Part shown: positions 34,936 to 45,420 of the stretch, piece by piece
Layout of the letters: each line of letters begins with the position of its first letter
Position numbering within the stretch: the stretch's first letter is position 1
Origin: Mesorhizobium sp. M2D.F.Ca.ET.226.01.1.1
Lineage (GTDB): Bacteria > Pseudomonadota > Alphaproteobacteria > Rhizobiales > Rhizobiaceae
Assembly: GCF_004022705.2 (NCBI RefSeq)
Contig: NZ_RZOY02000003.1
Coordinates: 372,001-436,000 of the forward strand
Reading direction: 5' to 3'
Length of the DNA: 64,000 nt
Notes under the pieces: model-generated
Database searches by the model: none
What the model saw: only the letters and a program-made list of their open reading frames with translations
What the model was told of the DNA's origin: nothing
Made by a program: the position numbers and the translations under genes

Positions 34936-35694
34936 ATGTTCACCCTGACAAACAAGGTTGCCATCGTCACCGGCGCCAGTTCCGGCATCGGCCGCGCCAC
35001 GGCGAAGCTCTTCGCCGAGCAGGGCGCGAATCTCGTCGTCGCGGCGCGCCGCAAGCTCGAGCTCGACGCCCTCGTCGACGAGATCGAAGCGGCGGGCGGC
35101 ACGGCGGCCGCACTTGCCGGCGATGTCCGGGACGAGGCCTATGCCAAGGCGCTGGTCGAGCTCGCTATTGTTCGTTTCGGCGGCCTCGACATCGCCTTCA
35201 ACAATGCCGGCGCCGTCGGTGTGATGGAGCCCGTGCCCGACATGGCGCCGGCGACCTGGCACGAGACGATGGACACCAATCTGACCAGCGCCTATCTCGC
35301 CGCGAAGCATCAGATACCGGCCATGCTGGAGCGCGGCGGCGGCTCGCTGATCTTCACCTCGAGCTTCGTCGGTTACACCGCCGGCATGCCGGGCATGGCG
35401 GCCTATGCCGCGGCCAAGGCCGGACTGATCGGGCTGACGCAGGTGCTGGCCGCCGAATACGGTCCGAAGGGTCTGCGCGTCAACGCGCTGCTGCCCGGCG
35501 GCACCGATACGCCCGGCGCCACGACCACCACGCCCGAGGCGCGCGCTTTCGTCGAAGGTATCCATGCCTTGAAGCGGATGGCGCAGCCGGAGGAGATCGC
35601 CGGCTCCGCGCTCTACCTCGCCTCGGACGCCTCGAGCTTCACCACCGGTACGGCGCTGTTTGCCGATGGCGGCGTCTCCATCAACCGGACCTGA
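34936..35694 (+). CDS. SDR-family oxidoreductase
   Basis: The product has 252 residues from the ATG at 34936. AIVTGASSGIGRATA is the cofactor motif, FNNAGAVG follows, and the active site is FTSSFVGYTAGMPGMAAYAAAKAG with Ser, Tyr and Lys. The ending ALFADGGVSINRT is normal. The substrate is unknown. Neighbouring genes give no pathway clue, and it appears to be its own unit. Confidence 0.9.
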   Translation: MFTLTNKVAIVTGASSGIGRATAKLFAEQGANLVVAARRKLELDALVDEIEAAGGTAAALAGDVRDEAYAKALVELAIVRFGGLDIAFNNAGAVGVMEPVPDMAPATWHETMDTNLTSAYLAAKHQIPAMLERGGGSLIFTSSFVGYTAGMPGMAAYAAAKAGLIGLTQVLAAEYGPKGLRVNALLPGGTDTPGATTTTPEARAFVEGIHALKRMAQPEEIAGSALYLASDASSFTTGTALFADGGVSINRT

Positions 35695-35801
35695 CGCATT
35701 CGGCGGGCTGCAAATATGCTCGCCGTTGAAATCTCACGATATGGCCTTGCATTCCGGTTGAATTTCGCGATTTGCTTTCGGGCCGAAAACGGACCGGAAC
35801 G

Positions 35802-36194
35802 ATGCTGCTGATCAGAACCTATGTTGCCCAGAGCGCCATCGAGGGCGTCGGCGTCTTCGCCGCCGAGCCGATCCGAAAAGGCGCCTCGATCTGGCGGCTC
35901 GATCCCGATTTCGACCGGCTGATTCCGCAGGACAAATATGAGGCCGCGCCCCCGCATTTGAGGGAATTGCTCGACCGCTATGCCTATCCGAGCCCGGATA
36001 AGCCCGGCTTCATCGTCTATGAGGTCGACAATGGCCGCTTCATGAACCATGCCGAGCGGCCGAACACGGATTTCTCGCAATATGGCGGCGCCACCGCCAT
36101 CCGCGACATCGCAGCCGGCGAGGAAATCACCTGCGACTACGGCGAATTCTTCCAAGATTTCGCGCACCTCCATCCGGTGGCGGCGGAAGGCTGA
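35802..36194 (+). CDS. SET-domain protein
   Basis: The product has 130 residues from the ATG at 35802. It is almost only a SET core: SAIEGVGVFAAEPIRKGASIW at the start, NHAERPNTDF (S-adenosylmethionine site) near residue 83, and AGEEITCDYGEFF near residue 108. SET proteins methylate lysines; small bacterial forms often lack a proven target. There is no zinc-rich post-SET tail. It could modify a ribosomal or DNA-binding protein; the rpsU gene follows 171 bp downstream, which is suggestive only. Confidence 0.85.
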   Translation: MLLIRTYVAQSAIEGVGVFAAEPIRKGASIWRLDPDFDRLIPQDKYEAAPPHLRELLDRYAYPSPDKPGFIVYEVDNGRFMNHAERPNTDFSQYGGATAIRDIAAGEEITCDYGEFFQDFAHLHPVAAEG

Positions 36195-36365
36195 GTCGCA
36201 ACCAGGCGCGGTGTTCCGGTTTTTGATCGCGTTCGCACAATCAGCGGTGGACAGGACAGCCTGATTCTGCTATCAGCCGCCACAATTCGCGGTGCAACTC
36301 GCCGCGGAGGCATCTCGGCTATGGCCGATTGCCTAACGATTTCAAACCCGAAGACAGGATTGCCC

Positions 36366-36632
36366 GTGCAGGTACTCGTCCGCGACAACAACGTTGATCA
36401 GGCGCTTCGCGCGCTGAAGAAGAAAATGCAGCGCGAAGGTATTTTCCGCGAAATGAAGATGCGCGGTCACTACGAGAAGCCGTCGGAGAAGCGTGCCCGC
36501 GAGAAGGCGGAAGCCGTGCGTCGCGCCCGCAAGCTGGCCCGCAAGCGCGCCCAGCGCGAAGGCCTGCTGCCGATGACCCCGCGTCCGGCTCCGGCCGGTG
36601 CTGGCGGCGCGCCGCGTTCGCCGCGCTCATAA
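36366..36632 (+). CDS. rpsU: 30S ribosomal protein S21
   Basis: The product has 88 residues, starting at GTG 36366 (then [19 protein letters not shown]), with GACAGGA just upstream. The S21 core [30 protein letters not shown] is followed by a basic Arg/Lys tail and a Pro/Ala-rich end typical of alphaproteobacteria. An earlier start at 36321 would add residues not found in S21. S21 binds the 30S platform near the anti-Shine-Dalgarno region. A terminator follows. Confidence 0.95.
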   Translation: MQVLVRDNNVDQALRALKKKMQREGIFREMKMRGHYEKPSEKRAREKAEAVRRARKLARKRAQREGLLPMTPRPAPAGAGGAPRSPRS

Positions 36633-36664
36633 CGCCTATTTTTCGTCCTTTTCGAAGGATACCG

Positions 36665-36698
36665 AGGTGGCGCGATGCGGAATCGCCGCCACCTTTTT
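36665..36698 (+). terminator. Rho-independent terminator of rpsU
   Basis: AGGTGGCGCGAT at 36665-36676 pairs with ATCGCCGCCACCT at 36682-36694, with one bulged base and a short loop, followed at once by a run of five T. Confidence 0.85.
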
Positions 36699-36763
36699 GT
36701 TTACAGATTCGAGCCGGTTCGGAGAGGGAACGGACTGACGGCGGCGCGGCAGTGAGGACAAAG

Positions 36764-37615
36764 ATGAACGCTATTACCGTGGAGCGCAGAACCGCTTTTC
36801 GCGGCTTCGCCCTGACGGCAGCCCTTGTTTCGGGTCTGACGCTTGCAGCATGCCAGACGACGCCCACCGGCGAGTTCAACAACATCGACAAGGCGCAAGG
36901 CTCGAGCGAGAACATTTCCTCGCTTTCGGCGGTCATCCAGCGCAATCCGCAGGATCCGGAAGGCTACAATGTGCGCGGCTCGGCCTATGGCCGCGGCGGC
37001 CAGTACCAGGCGGCGCTGAAGGACTTCAACCAGGCCATTCAGCTCAATCCGAATTTCTACCAGGCCTATTCGAACCGCGCGCTGATCCAGCGCTTCCTCG
37101 GCAACCAGGAAGCAGCCCTCGCCGACTACAACCGCTCGATCCAGATCAACGCCAATTACGACGCCGCCTATATCGGTCGCGGCAATCTCTACCGTAAGGC
37201 GGGCCGCACCCAGGACGCCTTCAACGATTTTCAGAAGGCGATCCAGCTCGACACCACCGACGCGCGCGCCTACCACAATCGCGGCCTGATCTATCAGAGC
37301 CAGGGCCAGCACAAATTCGCCATCGAGGATTTCTCGACAGCGATCTCGCTGGCGCCGGACGCCGCCGAGCCCTACAACGGCCGCGGCCTCTCCTATCTGG
37401 CGATGGGCGACGAGGACAACGCCTTCTCCGACTTCAACATGGCCATCAAGCTCGACGGCAAGAATGCCGAGGCATGGGCCAACCAGGCGCTGATCTACGA
37501 AAAGCGCGGCGACAAGGTAAGGGCTGCCAAGTCCTATCGCGAGGCGGTCCACCTCGACCCGAACTACCAGCCGGCCAAGGACGGCCTGTCGCGCACCGGG
37601 GCCAACGCCAGCTGA
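36764..37615 (+). CDS. TPR-repeat lipoprotein
   Basis: The product has 283 residues from the ATG at 36764; GAGGAC lies upstream. The signal peptide ends in the lipobox LTLAAC, so the protein is lipid-anchored in the envelope. About six TPR units follow from residue 55 (AYSNRALIQRFLGNQEAALADYNRSI and similar units), with the usual G-Y and A-P spacing. Such proteins scaffold envelope complexes; NlpI is a comparable example. The partner is unknown. It forms its own unit after the rpsU terminator. Confidence 0.9.
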   Translation: MNAITVERRTAFRGFALTAALVSGLTLAACQTTPTGEFNNIDKAQGSSENISSLSAVIQRNPQDPEGYNVRGSAYGRGGQYQAALKDFNQAIQLNPNFYQAYSNRALIQRFLGNQEAALADYNRSIQINANYDAAYIGRGNLYRKAGRTQDAFNDFQKAIQLDTTDARAYHNRGLIYQSQGQHKFAIEDFSTAISLAPDAAEPYNGRGLSYLAMGDEDNAFSDFNMAIKLDGKNAEAWANQALIYEKRGDKVRAAKSYREAVHLDPNYQPAKDGLSRTGANAS

Positions 37616-37759
37616 TTGCGAGCCGGCGTCTCATCGCGCCGGCCCTCGATATCGTTCCAATTGCCGCGCCGGGCGCAGGCAAATCGCAATCATTGCGTGT
37701 CAAGGTAGCGGGTGAAGCCGGCGAGCGCCGGTCATCCGCGAACACCGGACCGGCACCCG

Positions 37760-38338
37760 ATGGATGAGAACGAGCACAGCATCCAGCGGCAGATCGCCTG
37801 GCTGGAAAAAGCCTCTCCCGACGATTGGCACCGGGCCGTGCTCGACTTCAACTGGGATTGGGATATCGACCCGCTGTTCTGGATCGCGCGCCAGCCGCAA
37901 TGTGACAAGGCTACGGCCTTGACGATGTTCTGGCTGGGGCAGCCGGCCTGGTACCTTCTGATGGCCCTGGAGAACGGGGGATCGGACGCCAACCGGGACC
38001 CTGTCTGGGATATGCTGAAGCTCATCGCGCAGCGTATCAACGCCAGAAGCTATGTCCGTTCGAAGATCGCTTACGACGTGGACGATTTCACACTGCAGGA
38101 TTTCGACGAGCTGGTCGAAAAGGCAGGGCAACTGGCCCACCCGCCGTTGGAGCCGCATCCGGATATGAAGCGCTCGCTTCGCGGCCGGCGGATCGTCAAC
38201 GATATCGGCTTCTACGAGCGCTATCCCAAGGAATTCCATGGCACGCTGCTGATCGAGCTGCCGGATCAGGAGCCTCCGGAAAGCCGAGGCCCGCTCGACA
38301 GAATCCGGTCCGCATTCGGGCGTCTCTGGCTTCATTAA
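37760..38338 (+). CDS. DUF4274-like protein
   Basis: The product has 192 residues from the ATG at 37760. The segment DFNWDWDIDPLFWIARQPQCDKATALTMFW near residues 30-58 matches DUF4274, found in predicted immunity or regulatory proteins. The middle part (IAYDVDDFTLQDFDELVEKAG) is helical. No signal or membrane segment is seen. The function is unknown, and it stands alone. Confidence 0.75.
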   Translation: MDENEHSIQRQIAWLEKASPDDWHRAVLDFNWDWDIDPLFWIARQPQCDKATALTMFWLGQPAWYLLMALENGGSDANRDPVWDMLKLIAQRINARSYVRSKIAYDVDDFTLQDFDELVEKAGQLAHPPLEPHPDMKRSLRGRRIVNDIGFYERYPKEFHGTLLIELPDQEPPESRGPLDRIRSAFGRLWLH

Positions 38339-38507
38339 GCCTTGTTGAGCCTTCGCATCCCGGCACCGTTGCGCAATTATCACGCCTTGTTAACCGCTGA
38401 TGACAACGCGTTAACCTTTGCCATGTTCGCGCCAAGTTTTCGGCGGAACGCTCGGCGCACCTCGCTCGTTTAAGCCGGGGCAAAATTTTCGCGAAAGGAC
38501 CTTTCCA

Positions 38508-38984
38508 ATGATCAAATCCCTTGCCTGTGCCGCTGCCGCGCTTGCCGCCACGGTCCTCGCTTCCCCGGTCAGCGCCGGCACGCTGCGGCTCGGCACGCTC
38601 GATTGCACTATCGATGGCGGCGTCGGCTATGTCATCACCTCGAACAAGGGCGTCGCTTGCACCTTCCGTCCCTATCATCACGGTCCGGCCGAGCAGTACA
38701 CCGGCATGATCTCCAAGCTCGGCGTCGATCTCGGCCAGACGCATCAGGGCCAGCTCGTCTGGGCAGTGCTCGGCGCCACGCGCCATCATGAGGCGGGCGA
38801 CCTCGCCGGCAGCTATTACGGCGTCAACGCCGAGGCCTCCGTCGTGACCGGTGGCGGCGCCAATCTCCTGGTCGGCGGCCTGGACGGCGCCTTCATGCTG
38901 GAGCCGCTCAGCGTCCAGGCGCAGACCGGCGTCAATCTGGCCGTCGCTGTGGCCTCGCTGGACCTCGTCCACTCCTACAAATAA
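38508..38984 (+). CDS. DUF992 family secreted protein
   Basis: The product has 158 residues. MIKSLACAAAALAATVLASPVSA is a signal peptide. The mature domain LRLGTLDCTIDGGVGYVITSNKGVACTF contains the two Cys that mark DUF992, and GGGANLLVGGLDGAFMLEPLSVQ is the conserved C-terminal part. The family is almost confined to Rhizobiales and has no known function; it is probably periplasmic or outer-membrane associated. A paralogue follows directly. CGAAAGGACC before the ATG is the ribosome site. Confidence 0.88.
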   Translation: MIKSLACAAAALAATVLASPVSAGTLRLGTLDCTIDGGVGYVITSNKGVACTFRPYHHGPAEQYTGMISKLGVDLGQTHQGQLVWAVLGATRHHEAGDLAGSYYGVNAEASVVTGGGANLLVGGLDGAFMLEPLSVQAQTGVNLAVAVASLDLVHSYK

Positions 38985-39017
38985 GCGCTCGGCCGCTGAC
39001 GACATCCGCCTATACGC

Positions 39018-39062
39018 GCGGCCCGGAACAGGACATTGTAGCCGTTCCGGGCCGCATGTTTT
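39018..39062 (+). terminator. Terminator-like hairpin between the two DUF992 genes
   Basis: GCGGCCCGGAAC at 39018-39029 pairs perfectly with 39044-39055 around a 14-base loop, followed by ATGTTTT. The T-run is short. It would separate the two paralogues. Confidence 0.6.
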
Positions 39063-39072
39063 GGGGGGACGT

Positions 39073-39555
39073 ATGTCGAGGATCATCGCCGCAGCCGCGA
39101 TCGCGATCGTTGCACTAGTCGGACAGGCTCGAGCGGAGACCGGCGGCGTCGAGCTCGGCGTCTTGGATTGCGCCATCGGCGGCGGCACCGGCTTCTTCTT
39201 CGGCTCCAGCAAGGATCTGAGCTGCACCTTCACACCGGCCGACAAGACCTTCGCGCCGGAAGCCTATTTCGGCGCCGTCAACAAATACGGCCTCGACATC
39301 GGCACCACCACCTAGAGCGTGATGCGCTGGCTGGTGCTGACGCCCATGAACAACATCTATGCCCCGGGGGCGCTTGCCGGAGACTATGTCGGCGCCAGCG
39401 CCGAAGTGACCGCCGCGGTCGGCGCCGGCGCCAACCTCCTGGTCGGCGGCACCGGCAACGCCTTCACCCTGCAGCCGCTCAGCGTCCAGACTCAGACCGG
39501 CCTCAACATCGCCATCGGCGTCAGCCAATTCCAGCTGCGCAGCACCGCGAACTGA
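39073..39555 (+). pseudogene. DUF992 paralogue interrupted by an in-frame amber codon
   Basis: The frame opens at ATG 39073 with a signal peptide (MSRIIAAAAIAIVALVGQARA) and the DUF992 Cys pair (LGVLDCAIGGGTGFFFGSSKDLSCTF). A TAG at 39313-39315 stops it after 80 residues. The same frame then continues to 39555 with the whole C-terminal half (AGDYVGASAEVTAAVGAGANLLVGG), colinear with the intact neighbour. A CAG-to-TAG change is the simplest cause. No frameshift is present. It could be a recent pseudogene, a sequencing error, or rarely a readthrough product. Confidence 0.8.
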
Positions 39556-39644
39556 CTGCCCGCGACAGGCGAAAAAATACCGCTTGAGCTCAACCGCGGT
39601 TGAGGTCCTAGAGACCGTACCCGATACAAATCGGGAGAGTTGAT

Positions 39645-41159
39645 TTGAGGGCGAAATCAGAAAACAAGGTCGACTGGCGGGCGCTGTGGGCAAGCGGCGA
39701 TCTGGCGCGCTTCTGCTTCATCAATCTCGGCATCCTGCTTTACGCCACCAACGAGACCATGGTGGCGACGGTGATGCCGGCGATGGTCGGCGAACTGGAC
39801 GGCGTGCAACTGGTGGGCTGGTCGCTGGCGATCTATGAGCTTGGCGCCATCACAGCGGGCGCCGCGGCCGGACGGCTCGTCAGCTATGTCAGCCTGCGCA
39901 GCAACATGACGGTGGCCGCCCTGCTTTACGCGGCCGGCGCGCTCGTGAGCGCCGTTGCACCCTCGATGACCCAGTTCCTCGCCGGGCGGCTGATCGAAGG
40001 CCTTGGCGGCGGCGCGCTGGTGTCACTCGCCTTTGTCTCCGTCGAGCGCCTGTTCCCGCGCAACATCTGGCCGCAGCTATTCGGCGTGATGTCGGCGATC
40101 TGGGGCATCGCCGCCTTCAGCGGCCCGATGATCGGCGCCATCATGGTCGAGCTTCTGTCCTGGCGCTGGGCGGTCGGCGTCTTCGCGCTGGGCGGCATCG
40201 CGGTGGCAATTGCCAGCCTCGCCGTTCTCAACACCGCCGGCGCGTCGCGTCCGCCGGCCTCAAGCGGCGCCGCGCCGCCTTTCCCCTATGGCGCGCTCGC
40301 CTGCCTTGCCGTCAGCGTGGTCTTGATTGCGAGCGCCGGCGTCGACATCGCCCTGCTGCGCTCGTCGATCCTGCTTGCGCTTGGCCTGGTCGGTCTGGCG
40401 CTGTTTGTCCGGATCGACGCGCTGAAACCCCGGTCGCGGCTGTTCCCGTCAAATCTGTTTTCGTGGCGGTTTCCGGTCGGCACCGGCATGGCGATGGTCG
40501 CCGTCTTTTCGGTGGCGACCTGTTCCTTCGGCATATACGGGCCGCTGCTTCTCACCACGCTGCATGACATTCCGCTGCTGACCAGCGGCTACATCATCGC
40601 CGCCGAGTCGATCTCATGGTCGATCCTGTCGATCCTCGTCGCCAATGCTCCGCTGGAGCGCGAGCGGTCGATCGTCCTTGTCGGCGCGCTGATGATTGCC
40701 TGCGGCATTGCCGGCTTCGCCTATACGATCCCAGCCGGCTCGATCCCGCTGATCCTGTTCTGCGCCCTTTTGCAGGGCGGCGGTTTCGGCGTCGCCTGGC
40801 CGTTCCTGACCCGCATCATCGTCGCGTCGGCAGCGCCGGACGAGCAGACCATCGCCTCGGCCGCCGTGCCGACCATGCAGCGCATCGGCTATGCCGTAGG
40901 CGCGGCGGTCGCCGGCATCATCGCCAATGCCAGCGGCTTCTCGGAAGGGCCGAGCCGCGAATCCGCCGCGACCGTCGCCGGCTGGCTGTTCCTGGCCTTC
41001 ATCCCGCTTGGCATTTTCGGCTGCCTGGCGGCTCTGCGGATATTTTCGACGGCGAGCCAGCCGGACTGGCGGCCGGATAGCAGGCCAGCGGCTGGCGCCG
41101 GCTCAAAGCGAGGGGAGAACCTTCCGGATGTGATCGGCAAACGCCTCGACCGCCGGTAA
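39645..41159 (+). CDS. MFS transporter (EmrB-like)
   Basis: The product has 504 residues and starts at TTG 39645 after GGGAGAG. Twelve to fourteen membrane segments are visible. MPAMVGELDGVQLVGWSLAIYELGAITAG and FLAGRLIEGLGGGALVSLAFVSVERLFP resemble drug- and metabolite-exporting MFS proteins. The last 57 bp overlap the 3' end of the LysR gene on the other strand, so the hydrophilic C-terminal tail is coded in convergent overlap. It may export an amine or drug; the neighbouring decarboxylase gene offers only a weak link. Confidence 0.88.
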   Translation: MRAKSENKVDWRALWASGDLARFCFINLGILLYATNETMVATVMPAMVGELDGVQLVGWSLAIYELGAITAGAAAGRLVSYVSLRSNMTVAALLYAAGALVSAVAPSMTQFLAGRLIEGLGGGALVSLAFVSVERLFPRNIWPQLFGVMSAIWGIAAFSGPMIGAIMVELLSWRWAVGVFALGGIAVAIASLAVLNTAGASRPPASSGAAPPFPYGALACLAVSVVLIASAGVDIALLRSSILLALGLVGLALFVRIDALKPRSRLFPSNLFSWRFPVGTGMAMVAVFSVATCSFGIYGPLLLTTLHDIPLLTSGYIIAAESISWSILSILVANAPLERERSIVLVGALMIACGIAGFAYTIPAGSIPLILFCALLQGGGFGVAWPFLTRIIVASAAPDEQTIASAAVPTMQRIGYAVGAAVAGIIANASGFSEGPSRESAATVAGWLFLAFIPLGIFGCLAALRIFSTASQPDWRPDSRPAAGAGSKRGENLPDVIGKRLDRR

Positions 41160-41960
41160 TCGTTCCGCCTCGGCGAAGACGACCAGGATGCCGAGGCCGG
41201 GCAGCGCGGGAAGCGGGGCGCCGAGGATATGGAGATCGGGCGGCACGGCCTCCTCCGCCATCACGCTGATCGCCAGACCCGAGCGCGCGACGGCGATGAG
41301 CCCCGCCAGGCTGTTGCTGGCATAGGCTATCTTGTAGCGCAGCCCGGCGCGGGCCATGGCCTCGCAGGCACCCTTATGATCGATGGCGTTCGACGCAGCC
41401 AATGCCAGCGGCACGGTGTCGCCGAAATCGTAAAACTCCAGCGCGGGTCTGCTGCCTACCCAGACCAGGGCTTCCCTGCGCACCACATCCGGTGCATCGC
41501 CTTGATCGGGCGTGGAAACGAGCGCCAAGTCGATCTGGCGTGCGTTAAGAAGCGTGCGCAATTCGACTGTCGGCGCCGAAACCACCTTGATCTCGACGTC
41601 GGGATACATGGTGCCGAAACTCTTCAAGAGCGCCGGGAAGAACGCGCTCAGATAATCCTCGGGACTGCCGAAGATGATCGAGCCGTGCAGGCCCTTGTCG
41701 GAAAAGGCCGAGATCGCCTCGTCGTGGATCTTGAGGATGCGCTCGGCATAGACCAGAAATCGCTCGCCGCTGCCGGTCAGCCGCACGCCGCTGCCACTGC
41801 GATGAAACAGGCCCTGGCCAAGCGCTTCCTCCAGGCGCTGGATCTGCATGGTCACGGCGGATTGCGTGCGCCCGACCTGCACCGCCACGGCACTCAGCGT
41901 GCCCGAATGCGCGGCACGCACGAATGTCGACAAGAGCTTGAGATCGAGCGGAGCCTGCAT
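41103..41960 (-). CDS. LysR-family regulator, probable dgdR
   Basis: The product has 285 residues. The N-terminal winged helix (LKLLSTFVRAAHSGTLSAVAVQVGRTQSAVTMQIQRLEEAL) is standard LysR, and the effector domain follows (GLHGSIIFGSPEDYLSAFFP). It is divergent from the 2,2-dialkylglycine decarboxylase gene across 95 bp, the same arrangement as dgdR-dgdA in Burkholderia. It probably controls dgdA with a dialkylglycine as effector. ATATCAAATCCATTGATATCC near 41960-41980 is a palindrome that suits its operator. Confidence 0.87.
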   Translation of the reverse strand: MQAPLDLKLLSTFVRAAHSGTLSAVAVQVGRTQSAVTMQIQRLEEALGQGLFHRSGSGVRLTGSGERFLVYAERILKIHDEAISAFSDKGLHGSIIFGSPEDYLSAFFPALLKSFGTMYPDVEIKVVSAPTVELRTLLNARQIDLALVSTPDQGDAPDVVRREALVWVGSRPALEFYDFGDTVPLALAASNAIDHKGACEAMARAGLRYKIAYASNSLAGLIAVARSGLAISVMAEEAVPPDLHILGAPLPALPGLGILVVFAEAERLPAVEAFADHIRKVLPSL

Positions 41961-41974
41961 ATCAAATCCATTGA

Positions 41975-43381
<1,407 letters not shown>

Positions 43382-43501
43382 GGCTATTGGGGATGGCGTC
43401 GGCATCCAGGCGAGCCGAATCCATGTCGCTTCTAACAACTAGATGCTGCCGCTCGCCCGCGGATTGGCTACTGTGTGGAAAACCCACAGCAAGGATAGCC
43501 G

Positions 43502-43867
43502 ATGTCCGCCGTACGGTACTTCGTCCATGATGTTCAGGAAGCGATTGCCTTCTACAAGGATGTCCTGGAGTTCGAACTCATAGCGCAATACGGACCCGCA
43601 ATGGCCATCGTCAGGCACGGATCGCTGACATTGTGGCTTGCCGGCCCTCGCTCGTCGGCCGCGCAACCGACCGCCGAGGGGGAGACGCCTTCGGCCGGGG
43701 GCTGGAACCGAATTGTCCTGATCACCGAGGATCTGAAATCGCGCTTGCCCGGGATCGAAGCTGCCGGCTGCAAGATACGAGTGCCCTTGAGGACCGGCCC
43801 TGGCGGTTCGCAGCTCGTGATCCAGGACCCTTCCGGCAATTGCATCGAACTCTTCGAGGAAGGCTAA
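43502..43867 (+). CDS. VOC/glyoxalase-superfamily protein
   Basis: The product has 121 residues from the ATG at 43502, six bases after AAGGA. The fold is of the vicinal-oxygen-chelate type: YFVHDVQEAIAFYKDVLEFEL at the start and VIQDPSGNCIELFEEG at the end, with the Glu metal ligand. The substrate is unknown; lactoylglutathione lyase or a resistance-type protein is possible. It is a single gene, convergent with coaBC with only 8 bp between stops. Confidence 0.85.
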   Translation: MSAVRYFVHDVQEAIAFYKDVLEFELIAQYGPAMAIVRHGSLTLWLAGPRSSAAQPTAEGETPSAGGWNRIVLITEDLKSRLPGIEAAGCKIRVPLRTGPGGSQLVIQDPSGNCIELFEEG

Positions 43868-43875
43868 GCCCCGTT

Positions 43876-45348
43876 CTAAACGACGATGGCCAGCAGCCGC
43901 TCGGCGATGAGCGCGGCAAGCCGCGCCGCCACCTCGTCCTTGCCCATTTCGGGCCATTCCTCGACGCCGGTCCTGGAGACGATGCGCACCTTGTTGCGGT
44001 CCCCGCCCATCACGCCGGACGGGCCGATGCCGCTTTCATGCGAGACGTCGTTGGCGACGATGAAGTCGGCGCCCTTTTTCTTGAGCTTGGCCTCGGCATT
44101 GGCGATGAGGTCCTGGGTCTCGGCGGCGAAGCCGATCACGAGGCTCGGTCGCTGCGCATGATGGCCGACACCCGCAAGGATGTCCGGGTTCTCGACCATT
44201 TGCAGCGAAGGCGGCCCCTCGCCCGCCACCTTCTTGATCTTTTCGCCGGCGGCGCTCGCCGTGCGCCAGTCGGCGACCGCCGCGACAAAGACGGCCGCAT
44301 CCGCCGGCAACAGGCTCTCCACCGCCTGCTTCATCTGAGCCGCGGTTTCGACATGCGTGGTCGCGACACCTGCCGGATCGGCGATGGTGACCGGACCGGA
44401 GACGAGCCGCACATCGGCGCCGAGCTTTGCCAGTGCGGCCGCGATGGCATGGCCCTGCTTGCCGGACGAGCGGTTGGCGATGTAGCGCACCGGATCGATC
44501 GGCTCGTGCGTCGGTCCCGAGGTGACGATGATCCTGCGGCCGGCAAGCGGCTTGAGCTTCTCGTCGAGCATCGCCTCGATCGCCGCGACGATGTCGAGCG
44601 GCTCGGCCATGCGGCCCTCGCCCGCTTCGTTGCTTTCGGCCATCTCGCCCTTGCCGGGACCGACAAAGGCGATGCCGTCCTTCTGCAGGATGGCGCGGTT
44701 GCGCCGCGTCGCTGGATGCGCCCACATTTTCGGGTTCATCGCCGGCGCCATCAGCACCTTCTTGTCGGTGGCCAGCAGCACCGTCGAGGCAAGGTCATTG
44801 GCATGGCCGTTGGCAAGCTTCGCCATCAGGTCGGCCGTGGTGGGCGCCACCACCAGCAGATCAGCCTCGCGCGACAGCCTTATATGGCCGACATCGTGCT
44901 CGTCATTGCGGTCGAATAATTGGGTGAAGACATGATCGGCCGAAAGCGCGCCGACCGACAGCGTGGTGACAAATTCCTGCGCGGCCGATGTCATGACCAC
45001 CCGCACCGACGCGGCGCGTTCGCGCAGCCGGCGGATGAGCTCGAGCGATTTGTAGGCGGCGATGCCGCCGCTGATGATGAGCAGGATGCGCTTGCCCGAC
45101 ATCGAGCCTCGCGGGCCCGGCTTGCCGGCAATCGCGGCAGCCGGCAACGCCTGCTCGTGCGAGCCTGCCAGCGCGCGCAGCTTCTCCTCGATCTGGCCGA
45201 TGCGGTCGGCCTGCCCCGCCCGGCCTTCGACCGCGGCGCGGATCATCGCCCGCGCCTGCTCCTCCATCGAGCAGCCATTTTCGGCCGCGAGCTGCCGCAG
45301 CAGGTCCTTGACCTCGCCATCGAGATTGCGGATCGTGATGCTGGCCAT
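43876..45348 (-). CDS. coaBC: CoaBC with N-terminal ribbon-helix-helix (FitA/VapB-like) domain
   Basis: The product has 490 residues from the ATG at 45348. Residues 1-45 (ASITIRNLDGEVKDLLRQLAA; NGCSMEEQARAMIRAAVEG) look like a FitA-type antitoxin DNA-binding domain. A linker leads to normal CoaBC from residue 83: ISGGIAAYKSLEL, GHIRL with the decarboxylase His, APAMNPKMW, then the ligase part with NRSSGKQGHAIA and VAAVADW. CoaBC makes 4'-phosphopantetheine from phosphopantothenate and cysteine. An internal ATG at 45102, with GCGAGG 4-5 bases upstream, would give ordinary-length CoaBC without the DNA-binding domain. It ends the ubiE-ubiB-coaBC block. Confidence 0.92.
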   Translation of the reverse strand: MASITIRNLDGEVKDLLRQLAAENGCSMEEQARAMIRAAVEGRAGQADRIGQIEEKLRALAGSHEQALPAAAIAGKPGPRGSMSGKRILLIISGGIAAYKSLELIRRLRERAASVRVVMTSAAQEFVTTLSVGALSADHVFTQLFDRNDEHDVGHIRLSREADLLVVAPTTADLMAKLANGHANDLASTVLLATDKKVLMAPAMNPKMWAHPATRRNRAILQKDGIAFVGPGKGEMAESNEAGEGRMAEPLDIVAAIEAMLDEKLKPLAGRRIIVTSGPTHEPIDPVRYIANRSSGKQGHAIAAALAKLGADVRLVSGPVTIADPAGVATTHVETAAQMKQAVESLLPADAAVFVAAVADWRTASAAGEKIKKVAGEGPPSLQMVENPDILAGVGHHAQRPSLVIGFAAETQDLIANAEAKLKKKGADFIVANDVSHESGIGPSGVMGGDRNKVRIVSRTGVEEWPEMGKDEVAARLAALIAERLLAIVV

Positions 45349-45350
45349 GT

Positions 45351-45400
45351 GATTGCACTCGCCCCAGATAGCGCATGCAATGATAGCAATGCAATCAAAT
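45351..45400. promoter_or_regulatory. Repeated GCAAT motifs upstream of the RHH-CoaBC gene
   Basis: The region just before the coaBC start holds GCATGCAATGATAGCAATGC, then another GCAAT, and GATTGCA on the other side. Short repeats of this kind are typical operators for ribbon-helix-helix proteins. Autoregulation by the fused domain is therefore possible, but inferred. Confidence 0.4.
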
Positions 45401-45420
45401 GACGGCAAGCTGTCTGGCGG

